64,000 bases of DNA from Frankiaceae bacterium (GCA_030840645.1 JAVEEC010000077.1:1-64000), one strand, 5' to 3'. Positions 52,759 through 63,993 are shown, numbered from the stretch's first letter. Notes: generated from the sequence alone by a model not told the origin. Made by a program: numbers and translations.

Positions 52759-53810
52759 GGGCCGTACTGCTCGCCGCGCTGGTCGCGCTGATCGTGTCGC
52801 TGGTCGGTACGCCGTTCGCGATCCGCATCTTCCGCGCGCAGGGGTATGGCCAGCTGATCCGCGACGACGGCCCCGAGGCGCACCACACCAAGCGCGGTAC
52901 GCCGACGATGGGCGGCACCGTCATCATCGTCGCCGCGGTCCTCGGCTACCTCTCGGCCTGGCTCATCACCGAACGGTTCACCGCGTCCGGGCTGCTCGTG
53001 CTGTTCGTGATGAGCGGGCTCGGGCTCGTCGGGTTCCTCGATGACGTCATCAAGATCCGCAAGCAGCGCAGCCTCGGCCTCAACTCCAAGGCCAAGCTCG
53101 CCGGCCAGCTCGTCGTCGCCGTCGTGTTCGGCGTCCTCGCGCTGCACTACGACGACCCGAAGCACTCGATCGACGCGGTGTCGTTCGTGCGCGACACGTC
53201 GCTGCACCTCGGCGCGGTCGGCTTCGTGATCTGGGCCTACGTCATGATCTCGGCGACGTCCAACGGCGTGAACCTCACCGACGGCCTCGACGGCCTCGCG
53301 ACCGGCTCGTCGGCGATGGTGTTCGCGGCGTACGTCGTCATCTGCTTCTGGCAGTTCGGCAACGGCTGCTCGCAGCCGAACGCCACCGCCGCGTGCTACG
53401 TCACCCGCGACCCGCTCGACCTCGCGATCCTCGCGGCGGCGGCGATGGGCGCGTGCTTCGGCTTCCTCTGGTGGAACGCCGCCCCGGCCAAGATCTTCAT
53501 GGGCGACACCGGGTCGCTCGCCCTCGGCGGCACGCTCGCGACCATCGCGATCCTGTCGAGGACGGAGCTGCTGCTCGTCATCCTCGGCGGCCTGTTCGTC
53601 GTCGAGACGCTGTCGGTGATCCTGCAGGTGGCGTTCTTCAAGGCGTTCCACCGGCGCATCTTCAACATGGCCCCGATCCACCACCACTTCGAGCTCGCCG
53701 GGTGGCCGGAGTTCACCGTCATCGTGCGGTTCTGGATCGTGGCCGGCCTCGCGGTGGCGTTCGGGCTCGGGCTGTTCTACGCCGAGTTCCTGTCCCACAG
53801 CCCGCTCTGA
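52755..53810 (+). CDS. mraY: Phospho-MurNAc-pentapeptide transferase
   Basis: A 351-residue membrane enzyme with about ten helices. Makes lipid I on undecaprenyl phosphate. Motifs: [44 protein letters not shown] and [16 protein letters not shown] start inside a TTGA overlap with murF. Confidence 0.97.
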   Translation: MRAVLLAALVALIVSLVGTPFAIRIFRAQGYGQLIRDDGPEAHHTKRGTPTMGGTVIIVAAVLGYLSAWLITERFTASGLLVLFVMSGLGLVGFLDDVIKIRKQRSLGLNSKAKLAGQLVVAVVFGVLALHYDDPKHSIDAVSFVRDTSLHLGAVGFVIWAYVMISATSNGVNLTDGLDGLATGSSAMVFAAYVVICFWQFGNGCSQPNATAACYVTRDPLDLAILAAAAMGACFGFLWWNAAPAKIFMGDTGSLALGGTLATIAILSRTELLLVILGGLFVVETLSVILQVAFFKAFHRRIFNMAPIHHHFELAGWPEFTVIVRFWIVAGLAVAFGLGLFYAEFLSHSPL

Positions 53811-55078
53811 TGCGCTGGGGAGGGCTGCCTGTCGCCGTCTGCGGGCTCGGCGTCAGCGGCGCCGCGGCGGCCGAGGTGCTGCTCGGCCTGGGCGCGCGGG
53901 TGACCGTCGTGGAGACCAGGCACGACGGCGGTGCGCGGGCGGCCGCGCTCGAAGCGCTCGGGGCGCGCGTGGTGACCGGCGACGCCGACCCCGACGTCGA
54001 GGCCGAGCTGGTCGTCGTGTCGCCGGGGTGGCGGCCCGACCAGCCGTTCGTGGCCAGGCAGCGCGTGCCCGTCTGGGGGGAGGTCGAGCTCGCCTGGCGG
54101 CTGCGCCCGGCAGGCCAGCGCTGGTACGCCGTCACCGGCACCAATGGCAAGACGACGACGACCGAGATGCTCGGCGCGATGCTCGCGCGGGGGACCAGGA
54201 CCAGCGCGACAGCGGGCAACATCGGCACGCCGCTGGTCAAGGTCGTCACGGCAGAGCGGCCGCCGGAGGTGCTGGCCGTCGAGCTGTCGAGCTTCCAGCT
54301 GTACTGGACCTCGACGCTCGCGGTCGCCGCGGGCGCGGTCCTCAACCTCGCGCCCGACCACCTCGACTGGCACGGCTCGTTCGAGGCGTACGCCGCCGCG
54401 AAGCGCCGGATCTGGGGCGACGGTACGACGGCCGTCTACAACGCCGACGACCCGCTGGTGACGGCGCTGGTGGACGGCGTTGCCGACGCCGTGCCGTTCT
54501 CCCTGGAGCATCCCTACGACGGGCCGCTCGCCGTCACCGGACGGCACAACCTTGCGAACGCCACGGCCGCCGCGACGCTCGCGCGGCTCGCGGGCATCGG
54601 CGAGGACGGCATCGCCGACGCGCTGCGCAGCTTCATGACCGGCGGGCACCGGCTGGTCACCGTCGCGACGATCGACGGGGTCGCGTACGTCGACGACTCG
54701 AAGGCCACCAACCCGCACGCCGCGCAGCGCGCCGTCGAGTCCTACGACTCCGTCGTCTGGATCGCGGGCGGGCTGAACAAGGGGCTCGCGTTCGACGACC
54801 TGGTCGCCGCGACGAAGGGCAGGCTGCGCGCCGCCGTCCTCATCGGATCGTGCGCGGGTGAGGTGCGCGACGCGCTGGCGCGCAACGCCCCCGAGGTCCC
54901 CGTGGAGGACGCGGGCGACCTGCACACTGCGGTGGAGATCGCGCGCCGGCTCGCCCGCGCCGGTGACACGGTGCTGCTCGCGCCGGCCGCGGCCTCGATG
55001 GACCAGTTCACCGACTACGCCGAGCGCGGCGACCGGTTCGCCGCCGAGGTACGCGCACTGGAGGGAACGCGCTCGTGA
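53810..55078 (+). CDS. murD: UDP-MurNAc-alanine:D-glutamate ligase
   Basis: A 422-residue ligase with an N-terminal Rossmann region (VAVCGLGVSGAAAAE), P-loop GTNGKTTTTEM, NLAPDHLDWHGS and DSKATNPHA. Starts at the last base of the mraY stop (TGATG). Confidence 0.96.
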   Translation: MRWGGLPVAVCGLGVSGAAAAEVLLGLGARVTVVETRHDGGARAAALEALGARVVTGDADPDVEAELVVVSPGWRPDQPFVARQRVPVWGEVELAWRLRPAGQRWYAVTGTNGKTTTTEMLGAMLARGTRTSATAGNIGTPLVKVVTAERPPEVLAVELSSFQLYWTSTLAVAAGAVLNLAPDHLDWHGSFEAYAAAKRRIWGDGTTAVYNADDPLVTALVDGVADAVPFSLEHPYDGPLAVTGRHNLANATAAATLARLAGIGEDGIADALRSFMTGGHRLVTVATIDGVAYVDDSKATNPHAAQRAVESYDSVVWIAGGLNKGLAFDDLVAATKGRLRAAVLIGSCAGEVRDALARNAPEVPVEDAGDLHTAVEIARRLARAGDTVLLAPAAASMDQFTDYAERGDRFAAEVRALEGTRS

Positions 55079-56367
55079 CGACCGTCAGCGACGCCCGTAG
55101 CGGCGCCCGCGACGGCGCCGCCGCGCGGGCGCGGGCCCGCCGCGCCCCGCTCCTCGCGCGCCCGCTCACGTCGTACTACCTCGTCGTCGGCAGCGCGCTG
55201 CTGCTCGCCGCGCTGGGTCTGGTCATGGTGCTGTCGGCGTCGAGCGTCTCGTCCTACCGCGCGTCGGGCTCGTCGTTCGCGGTGTTCCAGAAGCAGCTCG
55301 TCTGGGTCGTCCTCGGCCTGCCCGCGATGTGGCTCGCGGTCCGCATCCCCGTCCGCTGGATCAGGGTGCTCGCGTGGCCGCTGCTCCTGGCGTCGTTCGT
55401 CGGCCTGCTGCTGGTGTTCGTGCCCGGCATCGGCGCGCCGCCGGTGAGCGGCGCGACGCGGTGGATCCAGGTCGGCTCGGTCCGCGCGCAGCCGTCCGAG
55501 CTGGCGAAGCTCGCGCTCGTCCTCTGGGCCGCCGACGTGTACGTCCGCAAGGAGTCGCTGCTCGGCGACTGGCGCCACGTCCTCGTCCCGCTGCTGCCGG
55601 TCACCTGCGTCCTCGCGGCGCTGATCATGGTCGAGCCGGACATGGGGACGACGCTGGTCGTCCTCGCGACCGCGTTCGCGCTGGTCTGGGTCGCGGGGGC
55701 GCCGGGCCGGGTGGTCGCGCTGCTGGCCGGCGCGGGCGCGTCGCTGGTGACGCTGCTCGCCGTCATCGAGCCGTACCGGTTCGCGCGGCTCGTCGGCTTC
55801 GTCGACCCCTGCTCGGCCGCGCAGCGCCTGTCCAACGGCTACCAGGGCTGCCAGGGCCTCTACGCGATCGGCTCGGGCGGGTGGTTCGGCGTCGGCCTCG
55901 GGCAGAGCCGGCAGAAGTGGTCCGGCTACCTGCCGAACGCGCACACCGACTTCATCTTCGCCATCGTCGGCGAGGAGCTGGGGCTGCTCGGGACGCTGTT
56001 CGTGCTGCTGCTGTTCGCGATCCTCGCGTACGCCGGCATCCGCGTGGCGCAGCGCAGCCGCGACCCGTTCGTCCGCCTCGCCGCGACCGGCATCACCGCC
56101 GCGCTCGCCGTCCAGGCGATGGTGAACATGGCGACGGTCACCGGGCTGCTGCCGATCACCGGCATCCCGTTGCCGCTGATCTCGTTCGGCGGCTCGTCGC
56201 TCGGGGTGTCACTGTTCGCGATCGGCATCCTCGCGGCGTTCGCGCGGAACGAACCCGGGGCACGCGAGGCGTTGGCGGCGCGCGGGCCGACGTCCGCGCG
56301 GCGCGCGCGGCGCGTGGTGGCGGCGTTCTACGGGTTCGGCCCCGCGCCACGGCGCCGCCCGCGATGA
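55075..56367 (+). CDS. ftsW: Septal peptidoglycan polymerase FtsW
   Basis: A 430-residue SEDS protein with about ten helices. Signature blocks: [22 protein letters not shown] (with the catalytic-region Asp further on in [10 protein letters not shown]), [19 protein letters not shown] and [12 protein letters not shown]. Polymerises glycan from lipid II with FtsI. GTG start coupled to murD. Confidence 0.95.
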   Translation: MTTVSDARSGARDGAAARARARRAPLLARPLTSYYLVVGSALLLAALGLVMVLSASSVSSYRASGSSFAVFQKQLVWVVLGLPAMWLAVRIPVRWIRVLAWPLLLASFVGLLLVFVPGIGAPPVSGATRWIQVGSVRAQPSELAKLALVLWAADVYVRKESLLGDWRHVLVPLLPVTCVLAALIMVEPDMGTTLVVLATAFALVWVAGAPGRVVALLAGAGASLVTLLAVIEPYRFARLVGFVDPCSAAQRLSNGYQGCQGLYAIGSGGWFGVGLGQSRQKWSGYLPNAHTDFIFAIVGEELGLLGTLFVLLLFAILAYAGIRVAQRSRDPFVRLAATGITAALAVQAMVNMATVTGLLPITGIPLPLISFGGSSLGVSLFAIGILAAFARNEPGAREALAARGPTSARRARRVVAAFYGFGPAPRRRPR

Positions 56368-57461
56368 ACGTCGTCCTCGCCGGCGGCGGCACCGCCGGCC
56401 ACATCGAGCCGGCGCTGGCCCTGGCCGACGCGCTCCGCCGCCGCGACCCGTCCGTCGTCGTCACCGCCCTCGGTACCGCGCGCGGCCTGGAGACCACGCT
56501 GGTCCCGGCGCGCGGCTACGAGCTGGACCTGATCCCGCCCGTACCGCTGCCGCGCCGGGTCTCCGGCGACCTCCTCTCGGTGCCGTTCCGGCTGCGCCGG
56601 GCGGTCCGCGAGGCCCGGGACGTGCTGCGGCGCAGGGAGGCGCACGTCGTCGTCGGCTTCGGCGGGTACGTCGCGCTGCCGGCGTACCTCGCCGCGCGGC
56701 ACCGGGTCCCCGTCGTCGTCCACGAGGCGAACGCCCGCCCGGGACTCGCCAACAAGGTCGGCGCGCGCTGGGCCGCGCGGGTCGCGACGACGTACCCGGG
56801 GTCGGGGCTGCGCGGCGCCGAGGAGGTCGGGCTGCCGCTGCGCGCCGCCGTCTCCTCCCTGCCGCCGCGCGCGGCGCATCGCGAGGCGGGGAGGCGGGCC
56901 TTCGGGCTGGACCCCGCCCTGCCGACGCTGCTCGTCACCGGGGGGTCGCAGGGCGCGCGGCGGATCAACGACGCCGTCACGGCGGCCGCCGGGACGCTCG
57001 CCGCGGGCGGTGTGCAGGTCCTGCACGCGACCGGCGCCAAGAACGCCGAGGACGTCCGCCGATCCCTTGCGGCGCAGGGACTCTCGGGGGAGGCGCCGCC
57101 GTATGTCGCCGTGCCGTACGTCGAGCGGATGGAGCTCGCGTACGCCGCCGCCGACCTCGCGCTCTGCCGGGCCGGTGCGATGACGGTCGCGGAGCTGACG
57201 GCGGTCGGCCTGCCCGCGGTCTACGTGCCGTTGCCCATCGGCAACGGCGAGCAGCGGCTGAACGCCGTCGACGTCGTCGTCGCGGGCGGCGGGCTGCTGG
57301 TCGACGACGCCGAGCTGACCGGGGCGTGGGTCGGCGCTAACGTCCTCCCGCTGCTCCGCGACCCGGCGGCGCTCGAGACGATGTCGCTCGCCGCCGCGTC
57401 GTGCGGCAGGCCCGACGCGGCGGACGCGCTCGCCGCGATGGTCGAGTCGGTGGCGTCGTGA
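56364..57461 (+). CDS. murG: UDP-GlcNAc transferase MurG
   Basis: A 365-residue GT-B enzyme that converts lipid I to lipid II. The Gly-rich loops [15 protein letters not shown] and [12 protein letters not shown] are diagnostic, with [17 protein letters not shown] in the C-domain. ATG overlaps the ftsW stop (ATGA). Confidence 0.96.
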   Translation: MNVVLAGGGTAGHIEPALALADALRRRDPSVVVTALGTARGLETTLVPARGYELDLIPPVPLPRRVSGDLLSVPFRLRRAVREARDVLRRREAHVVVGFGGYVALPAYLAARHRVPVVVHEANARPGLANKVGARWAARVATTYPGSGLRGAEEVGLPLRAAVSSLPPRAAHREAGRRAFGLDPALPTLLVTGGSQGARRINDAVTAAAGTLAAGGVQVLHATGAKNAEDVRRSLAAQGLSGEAPPYVAVPYVERMELAYAAADLALCRAGAMTVAELTAVGLPAVYVPLPIGNGEQRLNAVDVVVAGGGLLVDDAELTGAWVGANVLPLLRDPAALETMSLAAASCGRPDAADALAAMVESVAS

Positions 57462-58840
57462 CGCTGCCGTACGCGCGCGTCCACCTGGTGGGTGTCGGCG
57501 GCGCGGGGATGAGCGGCATCGCGCGCATCCTGCTCGCGCGCGGTGTCGCCGTGAGCGGCAGCGACGCGAAGGACTCGACGGCGCTGAAGGCGCTGAACGC
57601 GCTGGGCGCCAGGGTGTTCGTCGGTCACGACGCCGCGCACGTCGGCGCCGACGTCGACACGGTCGTCGTCTCCTCGGCGATCCGGCCGGACAACCCCGAG
57701 GTCGTCGCGGCGCACACCCTGGGCATCCCCGTCGAGCCGCGCGCGGCGGTGCTGGCGGCGTTGATGGACGGGTACCGCGGCGTCGCCGTCGCCGGTACAC
57801 ACGGCAAGACGACGACGACGTCGATGCTGACGGTCGCGTTGCAGGCGTGCGGCGTCGACCCGTCGTTCGCGATCGGCGGGGACCTGAACGAAGCCGGCTC
57901 GAACGCCCACCACGGCACCGGCGACGTGTTCGTCGCCGAGGCCGACGAGAGCGACGGCTCGTTTCTGAGGTACGCGCCCGAGATCGCGATCCTCACCAAC
58001 GTCGAGCCGGACCACCTCGACCACTACGGCGACGCGGCGGCGTACGCGGCGGCGTTCGCGGAGTTCGCCGGGCGCGTCGACCCGGCCGGGCTGCTCGTCG
58101 TCTGCGCCGACGACTCGGGCGCGGTCGAGGCGGCGCGCGCGTCGTCGGCGAAGGTCGTCACGTACGGCGCTCGTGACGACGCGGACCTGCGCGTCGACTC
58201 GGTGATGCTCAGCGGCTCGCGTTCGTCGTTCGAGCTGGTCGACAGGGGGCGGCGGCTCGGCGTGTTCTGGCTCTCGGTGCCCGGCCGGCACAACGTCCTG
58301 AACGCCGCCGCCGCTGTCGCCGCCGGCATCGGGCTCGGCATGCCGGTGGCGGCGTTGCGCGGCGGGCTCCAGTCGTTCGGCGGGGCGCGGCGGCGGTTCG
58401 AGCCGCGCGGCGAGGCGGCCGGCGTCCGCGTCTTCGACGACTACGCGCACCACCCGACCGAGCTGGTCGCGACGCTGCGTGCGGCGCGCGAGGTCGCCGG
58501 GCCGGGGCGGCTCGTCGTGGCGTTCCAGCCGCACCTGTACAGCAGGACGCAGGCGTTCGCGACGGAGTTCGGCGAGGCGCTCGGGCTCGCGGACGAGGTG
58601 GTCGTGATGGAGGTCTACGCCGCCCGCGAGGACCCGGTCGCCGGGGTCTCTGGGCGCATCGTCGCGGCGGCGGTGCCGCTGCCGCCGGAGCGAGTGGTGT
58701 TCGAGCCGTCGTTCGGTGCGGTCGCGGGTCACCTCGCCGCACGCGCGCGGCGCGGCGACGTCGTCCTCACCCTCGGCGCGGGTGACGTCACCCAGCTCGC
58801 GCCGGAGATCCTCGCGGCGCTGGAGGAGCGGGCAGGGTGA
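57458..58840 (+). CDS. murC: UDP-MurNAc:L-alanine ligase
   Basis: A 460-residue ligase beginning [17 protein letters not shown], with P-loop [21 protein letters not shown] and [10 protein letters not shown]. First amino-acid-adding step. GTG overlaps murG stop. Confidence 0.96.
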   Translation: MTLPYARVHLVGVGGAGMSGIARILLARGVAVSGSDAKDSTALKALNALGARVFVGHDAAHVGADVDTVVVSSAIRPDNPEVVAAHTLGIPVEPRAAVLAALMDGYRGVAVAGTHGKTTTTSMLTVALQACGVDPSFAIGGDLNEAGSNAHHGTGDVFVAEADESDGSFLRYAPEIAILTNVEPDHLDHYGDAAAYAAAFAEFAGRVDPAGLLVVCADDSGAVEAARASSAKVVTYGARDDADLRVDSVMLSGSRSSFELVDRGRRLGVFWLSVPGRHNVLNAAAAVAAGIGLGMPVAALRGGLQSFGGARRRFEPRGEAAGVRVFDDYAHHPTELVATLRAAREVAGPGRLVVAFQPHLYSRTQAFATEFGEALGLADEVVVMEVYAAREDPVAGVSGRIVAAAVPLPPERVVFEPSFGAVAGHLAARARRGDVVLTLGAGDVTQLAPEILAALEERAG

Positions 58841-59730
58841 GGCTGGATGCGTTGCGGCGCAACGGCCTGCGCGTCACCGAGGGCCAGCCGCTCGGGCCGT
58901 GGACGACGCTCGGGGTGGGCGGGCGCGCGCGCGTCTTCGTCGAGCCCGCGTCGCCCGCGGAGCTGGCGATCGTCCTTGCCGAGATGGGTGACGAGCCGTT
59001 GCTCGTCGTCGGCCGCGGCTCGAACCTGCTCGTCGCCGACGCCGGCTGGGACGGCGTCGCGCTGCGCCTCGGCGCGGGGTTCAAGTGGCAGCGGCGGTCC
59101 GGCGCCGAGGTCGGGGCCGGGGGAGGGACGTCGATGCCCGCGCTGGCCGCGTGGCTCGCGACGGAGGGGCTCGCCGGGCTCGAGTTCGCGGCTGGGATCC
59201 CGGCGACGGTCGGCGGCTCGGTCCGGATGAACGCCGGCGCGCACGGTGGCCAGACCGCCGACACGCTCGTATCGGTGACCGTCGCCTCGCCGGCGGACCC
59301 GCTCGGGGTCGAGTGCGACCCGGGCGACCTCGCGTTCGGGTACCGGCAGAGCGCGCTGCCGCCGCGTTCCGTCGTCACCGCGGCGCGGTGGGCGTTGCAC
59401 GACGACGACCCGGCCGCGATCCGCGCGCGCCTCGACGAGCTGCGCGCGTGGCGGCGCGCGACGCAGCCACTGCGGCAGCGCAACTGCGGCTCGGTGTTCA
59501 CCAACCCGCCCGGCGACTCGGCCGGCCGGCTGATCGAGGCAGCCGGCCTCAAGGGCCGCGCGGTCGGCGGCGCCAGCGTCAGCGAGAAGCACGCCAACTT
59601 CGTCGTCGTCACACCGGGGGAGACGACCGCGGCCGACGTCGTCGCGTTGATCCACCTGGTTCGCGACGAGGTCGCGGCGCGCGGCGGACCGCTGCTGGAG
59701 CCGGAGGTACGGATGGTGGGGTTCGCGTGA
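58837..59730 (+). CDS. murB: UDP-N-acetylenolpyruvoylglucosamine reductase
   Basis: A 297-residue FAD enzyme. TTLGVGGRARVFVEP, VGRGSNLLVADAG, AGIPATVGGSVRMNAGAHGG and the catalytic-Ser region CGSVFTNP. Reduces enolpyruvyl to lactyl in UDP-MurNAc synthesis. GTG overlaps the murC stop. Confidence 0.96.
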   Translation: MRLDALRRNGLRVTEGQPLGPWTTLGVGGRARVFVEPASPAELAIVLAEMGDEPLLVVGRGSNLLVADAGWDGVALRLGAGFKWQRRSGAEVGAGGGTSMPALAAWLATEGLAGLEFAAGIPATVGGSVRMNAGAHGGQTADTLVSVTVASPADPLGVECDPGDLAFGYRQSALPPRSVVTAARWALHDDDPAAIRARLDELRAWRRATQPLRQRNCGSVFTNPPGDSAGRLIEAAGLKGRAVGGASVSEKHANFVVVTPGETTAADVVALIHLVRDEVAARGGPLLEPEVRMVGFA

Positions 59731-60437
59731 CCAGGACGCCGTTCGAGCAACGCCGCCGCGACGAGGCGCTGCGCCGCGCCCGCCGCCGCGCGCGGATCGC
59801 GGCGCTCGCCGTCGCGCCGGTGGCCGTCGCGGCGGGCGTGGCGTTCTCGCCGCTGCTCGACGTCGACACCGTCCGCGTCAGCGGCAACGCGCGCATCACC
59901 GCAGCCGCGATCAGGGCAGCGGCGAAGGTCGGTACGGGGACGCCGTTGGCCACCCTCGACACGGCCGCCGTGCACCGCCGCGTCGCGCGGCTGCGCGGCG
60001 TCAAGAGCGTGACGGTGGCACGCGCCTGGCCGTCCGGGCTCACCATCCGCGTGGTCGAACGCGTCCCCGTCGTCGCCGCCCGGCGCCCCGGCCGGTTCGA
60101 TCTGTACGACATCGACGGCGTGCTGGTCGACACGGTGCCGGTCGCGCCGGCGAACGCTCCCGTTCTCACCGTCCCTGGCGAGCCGACCGCCGCCGTCGTG
60201 ACGGCGACGGTCGCCCTGCTGCGGGCGCTGCCCGAGTCGTTGCGCAAGCACGTCCGCGACCTGAGCGCGGACGCGACGGGGTCGCTCGCGTTCCGGCTCA
60301 GCGACCGTTCACAGGTGCTGTGGGGCGACGCCGAACGCACCCCGGAGAAGGCGCACGCGCTGGAGCTGCTCGTCCGCCAGCACGCGAAGCGCTACGACGT
60401 CCGCATCCCCGACCGCCCGGCGGTCGTCCCGCACTGA
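59727..60437 (+). CDS. ftsQ: Cell division protein FtsQ
   Basis: A 236-residue bitopic protein with a basic tail, one helix (about 24-40) and a POTRA domain (LDVDTVRVSGNARITAAAIRAAA), then the FtsQ beta domain. Connects early and late divisome proteins. GTG overlaps murB stop. Confidence 0.92.
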   Translation: MTRTPFEQRRRDEALRRARRRARIAALAVAPVAVAAGVAFSPLLDVDTVRVSGNARITAAAIRAAAKVGTGTPLATLDTAAVHRRVARLRGVKSVTVARAWPSGLTIRVVERVPVVAARRPGRFDLYDIDGVLVDTVPVAPANAPVLTVPGEPTAAVVTATVALLRALPESLRKHVRDLSADATGSLAFRLSDRSQVLWGDAERTPEKAHALELLVRQHAKRYDVRIPDRPAVVPH

Positions 60438-60494
60438 GCGCCCGCGCCCTTCCCCGGTAGCAACCGGGAGGCCGGCGGTGCGAGGCTGTCGCGC

Positions 60495-60989
60495 ATGGAA
60501 CCCACGCGGCCGCCGCGGACCGGCGACGAGAAGGCGACCCTGCTCGGGTACCTGGACAACCAACGAGCGACGCTGGTCGAGAAGGTGGCGGGGCTGACCG
60601 ACGCGCAGGCGAAGTGGTCGCCGGTGCCGACGGGCACCAGCCTGTTCGGCCTCCTCGCGCACCTGACGATGACCGAACGGTGGTGGTTCTCCGCGGTCGT
60701 GGCTGACCTGGATCCCGAGCTCCCGTGGAGCGACGAGTTCCCGGACGCGGACTGGGACGGGCCGCCGGGCGCGACGCTCGCCGACATCGTCGCCGGGTAC
60801 GAGGAGGAGTGTTCGCGTAGTCGCGTGATCATGGCCGGGGTCGACCTCGACACCCGGACGAGCACCCGCCATGCGAGCCACGAGCGGAACGTTCGCGACG
60901 TCGTCGTGCACATGGTCGAGGAGACGGCTCGTCATGCCGGTCACGCCGACATCCTGCGCGAGCTGATCGACGGGTCGGTCGGCGTCTGA
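60495..60989 (+). CDS. DUF664/DinB-superfamily protein inserted between ftsQ and ftsZ
   Basis: A 164-residue four-helix bundle with the metal-binding His set of the DinB/YfiT superfamily (H56, H147, H150; H139 also near). KWSPVPTGTSLFGLLAHLTMTERWW is typical of DUF664. Not related to DNA polymerase IV despite the family name. Members act as thiol-dependent S-transferases or are uncharacterised. Its presence inside the dcw cluster is unusual. Confidence 0.85.
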   Translation: MEPTRPPRTGDEKATLLGYLDNQRATLVEKVAGLTDAQAKWSPVPTGTSLFGLLAHLTMTERWWFSAVVADLDPELPWSDEFPDADWDGPPGATLADIVAGYEEECSRSRVIMAGVDLDTRTSTRHASHERNVRDVVVHMVEETARHAGHADILRELIDGSVGV

Positions 60990-61044
60990 AGGTCGGCCCG
61001 CCCACCCACCGCGACTCGCCGTGGCGACGGTTCGGCGCGGCTTC

Positions 61045-61098
61045 TTGACCGGCCGCGAGGCGCGTGCGTACTGTGCCGATCACGACCTCAGGTTGACA
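61045..61098 (+). promoter_or_regulatory. ftsZ promoter region
   Basis: TTGACC (61045-61050) and TACTGT (61069-61074) form a good -35/-10 pair with an 18-bp spacer. A second TTGACA lies at 61093-61098 without a clear -10. The whole 285-bp gap between the DUF664 gene and ftsZ otherwise holds no gene, leaving a leader of nearly 200 nt. Confidence 0.6.
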
Positions 61099-61274
61099 TA
61101 ACTGTAACCGTCTAGTTGACGGTGAGAGTTGTGCGAGGCCCGGTCGCTTCCCCGAGCGGCACACCGTTCGATGGCGTCTTCCCCGCGCCGTCGGGCAGCG
61201 CGCGTGCGGGGGCGGCGAGCCCGCCCCCGCCGCGCGCAGACCGGATCGAGCGCGACGACGGAAGGCGTGGACGA

Positions 61275-62471
61275 GTGGCTGCACCGCAGAACTACCTCGC
61301 GGTCATCAAGGTGGTCGGGATCGGCGGCGGCGGGGTGAACGCCGTCAACCGGATGATCGAGGTCGGCCTCAAGGGGGTCGAGTTCATCGCCGTCAACACC
61401 GACGCGCAGGCCCTCCTCATGAGCGACGCGGACGTCAAGCTCGACGTCGGCCGCGAACTGACGCGCGGGCTCGGCGCGGGCGCCGACCCGGACGTGGGGC
61501 GGCAGGCCGCGGAGGACCACCGCGACGAGATCGAGGAGGTCCTCAAGGGGGCCGACATGGTCTTCGTCACCGCGGGCGAGGGCGGCGGCACCGGCACCGG
61601 CGGCGCGCCCATCGTGGCGAACGTCGCGAAGAACATCGGCGCGCTCACGATCGGCGTGACGACGCGGCCGTTCGGCTTCGAGGGGCGGCGGCGCGCGACG
61701 CAGGCGGAGGCCGGCATCGAGGCGCTGCGCGACGAGGTCGACACCCTCATCGTCATCCCGAACGACCGCCTGCTCCAGATCAGCGACAAGGAGGTCAGCG
61801 TCCTCGACGCGTTCCGCGCGGCGGACCAGGTGCTGCTCTCCGGTGTCCAGGGCATCACCGACCTGATCACGACGCCCGGCCTGATCAACCTCGACTTCGC
61901 CGACGTGAAGGCGATCATGTCCGGAGCGGGGTCGGCCCTCATGGGCATCGGCCGCGCGCGCGGCGACGACCGCGCCGCCGCGGCGGCCGAGGCGGCGATC
62001 TCCAGCCCGCTGCTCGAAGCCAGCATCGACGGCGCGCACGGCGTCCTGCTCAACATCTCCGGCGGCAGCGACCTCGGCCTGTTCGAGATCCACGAGGCGG
62101 CCGACCTGATCGCGCAGGCCGCGCACCCCGACGCGAACATCATCTTCGGTGCCGTCATCGACGACGCGCTCGGCGACGAGGTGCGCGTCACCGTCATCGC
62201 GGCCGGGTTCGACGGCGGCGAGCCGACGAAGCGGCGCGAGCCGGCGGCGACCCGCCGCACCGTCGAGACGCGGCGGCCCGAGCCGGCCGTCGTCAACGTC
62301 GTCGACGACATCGACCTCGACGAGGTGGACGAGGACGACCCGGTCCCCGCGTTCGTCCGGGCGCGCAGCGAGCCGGAGCCGGTGCGCGTCCCGCCGCGCG
62401 CGGAGCAGCCACGCCGGACGGTGGTGTTCGAGGACAACGACGACCTCGACGTCCCCGACTTCCTCAAGTAG
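61275..62471 (+). CDS. ftsZ: Cell division GTPase FtsZ
   Basis: A 398-residue tubulin homologue that forms the Z ring. The GTP signature GGGTGTGG is at residues 103-110 and the T7 synergy loop N205-L-D207-F-A-D210. An acidic linker follows (about 315-385) and a C-terminal tail [10 protein letters not shown] for partner binding. GTG at 61275 is preferred over upstream in-frame TTG because the conserved N-terminus starts there. Confidence 0.97.
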   Translation: MAAPQNYLAVIKVVGIGGGGVNAVNRMIEVGLKGVEFIAVNTDAQALLMSDADVKLDVGRELTRGLGAGADPDVGRQAAEDHRDEIEEVLKGADMVFVTAGEGGGTGTGGAPIVANVAKNIGALTIGVTTRPFGFEGRRRATQAEAGIEALRDEVDTLIVIPNDRLLQISDKEVSVLDAFRAADQVLLSGVQGITDLITTPGLINLDFADVKAIMSGAGSALMGIGRARGDDRAAAAAEAAISSPLLEASIDGAHGVLLNISGGSDLGLFEIHEAADLIAQAAHPDANIIFGAVIDDALGDEVRVTVIAAGFDGGEPTKRREPAATRRTVETRRPEPAVVNVVDDIDLDEVDEDDPVPAFVRARSEPEPVRVPPRAEQPRRTVVFEDNDDLDVPDFLK

Positions 62472-62481
62472 CGCCGCCGCG

Positions 62482-63246
62482 GTGGGCTACTCCGAGCCAC
62501 TTCTCGTGCCGCTCGCCAAGGGCGTCATGGCGGTGTTCACGACCCGCGCCGGCGGCGTGAGCGGCGCGCCGTTCGCGTCGTCGAACCTCGCGTTGCACGT
62601 CGGTGACGACGACGACGCGGTGCTCGCCAACCGCGCGTCGACGGCGGCCGTCCTCGGCGTCAAGGCCGAGCGAACGGTGTGGTGCGAGCAGGTCCACGGC
62701 GACGTCGTCGCGACCGTCACCGAGGACGACGCCGGCCGCGGCGCGACGAGCCACGACGATGCGATCGCCGGCGCGGACGGTCTCGTCACCGACGTGCAGG
62801 ATCTGCCGCTCGCGGTCCTCGCTGCGGACTGCGCGCCGGTGCTGTTCGCGGCCCCCCACCGGGGGATCGTCGCCGCGGTCCACGCCGGGCGGCGTGGTCT
62901 CGTCGACGCGGTCCTCGAGATCGCCGTGGGAACGATGCTCGACCTCGGTGCCGACCGCGCCGACATCGTCGCCGCGGTGGGGCCGAGCATCGGCCCCTGC
63001 TGCTACGCCGTCGGCGACGACGTCGCCGCCGAGGTCAACGCCGCCGTTCCCGCGACCCGCGCGAAGACGACCGACGGCAGGACCGCGCTCAACCTGTCCG
63101 CCGGTATCCGCGCCGTTCTCGCGAGGGAGGGCGTCCACGCCGTGACGACGGTCGGCGGTTGCACCGCGCACCAGCCGGGCGCGTACTTCTCGTACCGCCG
63201 CGACGGGGTCACCGGACGGCAGGCCGGGATCGTCTGGCGGACGTGA
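62482..63246 (+). CDS. pgeF: Purine nucleoside phosphorylase / YfiH-family (PgeF) protein
   Basis: A 254-residue protein with TTRAGGVSGAPF, EQVHGDVV, ADCAPVLF, AAVHAGRRGLVD and GPSIGPCCYAVG: the Cys and His residues of the YfiH/laccase-domain family, which edits peptidoglycan precursors (PgeF) and cleaves purine nucleosides. GTG start 10 nt after ftsZ. Confidence 0.92.
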   Translation: MGYSEPLLVPLAKGVMAVFTTRAGGVSGAPFASSNLALHVGDDDDAVLANRASTAAVLGVKAERTVWCEQVHGDVVATVTEDDAGRGATSHDDAIAGADGLVTDVQDLPLAVLAADCAPVLFAAPHRGIVAAVHAGRRGLVDAVLEIAVGTMLDLGADRADIVAAVGPSIGPCCYAVGDDVAAEVNAAVPATRAKTTDGRTALNLSAGIRAVLAREGVHAVTTVGGCTAHQPGAYFSYRRDGVTGRQAGIVWRT

Positions 63247-63944
63247 CCCGCGCCGACGACCTCGGGGCGCGCCTCGGTGTCGTTCTGGCGCGCATCGCGG
63301 CGGCCTGCGACGCGGCCGGGCGCAGCCCCGGCGACGTGACCCTGGTCGCGGTCAGCAAGACCTGGCCGGCCTCGGACGTGCTCGTGCTGAACGGGCTGGG
63401 GGTCGCGGACTTCGGGGAGTCCTACGACGCCGAGGCGGCCGCGAAGGCGACGGCACTGCGGCAGGCGGGGGTGACGCCGTGCTGGCACTTCGTTGGCGGC
63501 CTCCAGCGGAACAAGGCGCGCTCGGTCGCGGGCTACGCGGACGTCGTGCACAGCCTCGACCGCTCCGAGGTGGTCGACGCGCTCGGCACGGCCGCCGCCC
63601 GCGCGGGCCGGGTCGTCACCGGACTCGTCCAGGTCAGCTACGACGAAGGTCCTGGCCGCTCCGGCGCCGCGCCCGAGGACGTCGAACGCCTCGCCGACCG
63701 GGTGGCCGCGACGGAGGGGCTGGCGTTCGGCGGGCTGATGTGCGTGGCGCCGCTCGGGGAGCCCCCGCGGCCGGTGTTCGCGCGGCTGCGCGCCCTGAGC
63801 GAGACGGTCCGCCGCGCGCACCCCGGCGCGGTGACGATCTCGGCCGGGATGACGGCGGACCTCGCCGACGCGGTCGCGGAGGGCGCCAACTGCGTGCGTG
63901 TCGGGACGGCGCTGTTCGGCGGTCGGGGCCCCCGTCTCGGCTAG
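63243..63944 (+). CDS. yggS: PLP-binding protein YggS/PLPBP
   Basis: A 233-residue TIM-barrel protein with PLP lysine K39 in LVAVSKTWP, then GESYDAEA, HFVGGLQRNKAR and ISAGMTADLADAVAEGANCVRVGTALFG. It controls PLP and amino-acid homeostasis. The usual GEN-Y is GESY here. GTG overlaps pgeF stop. Confidence 0.93.
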   Translation: MTRADDLGARLGVVLARIAAACDAAGRSPGDVTLVAVSKTWPASDVLVLNGLGVADFGESYDAEAAAKATALRQAGVTPCWHFVGGLQRNKARSVAGYADVVHSLDRSEVVDALGTAAARAGRVVTGLVQVSYDEGPGRSGAAPEDVERLADRVAATEGLAFGGLMCVAPLGEPPRPVFARLRALSETVRRAHPGAVTISAGMTADLADAVAEGANCVRVGTALFGGRGPRLG

Positions 63945-63993
63945 ACTCCGCTGCGACAGGCGGTCGTACGTTGTCGAGAGCCAAGGGAGCGCC

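Noticed and set aside
60495-60989. Second DNA polymerase IV because of the DinB family name
   Set aside because: It is a 164-residue DUF664/YfiT-type bundle with a His metal site and has no polymerase motifs.
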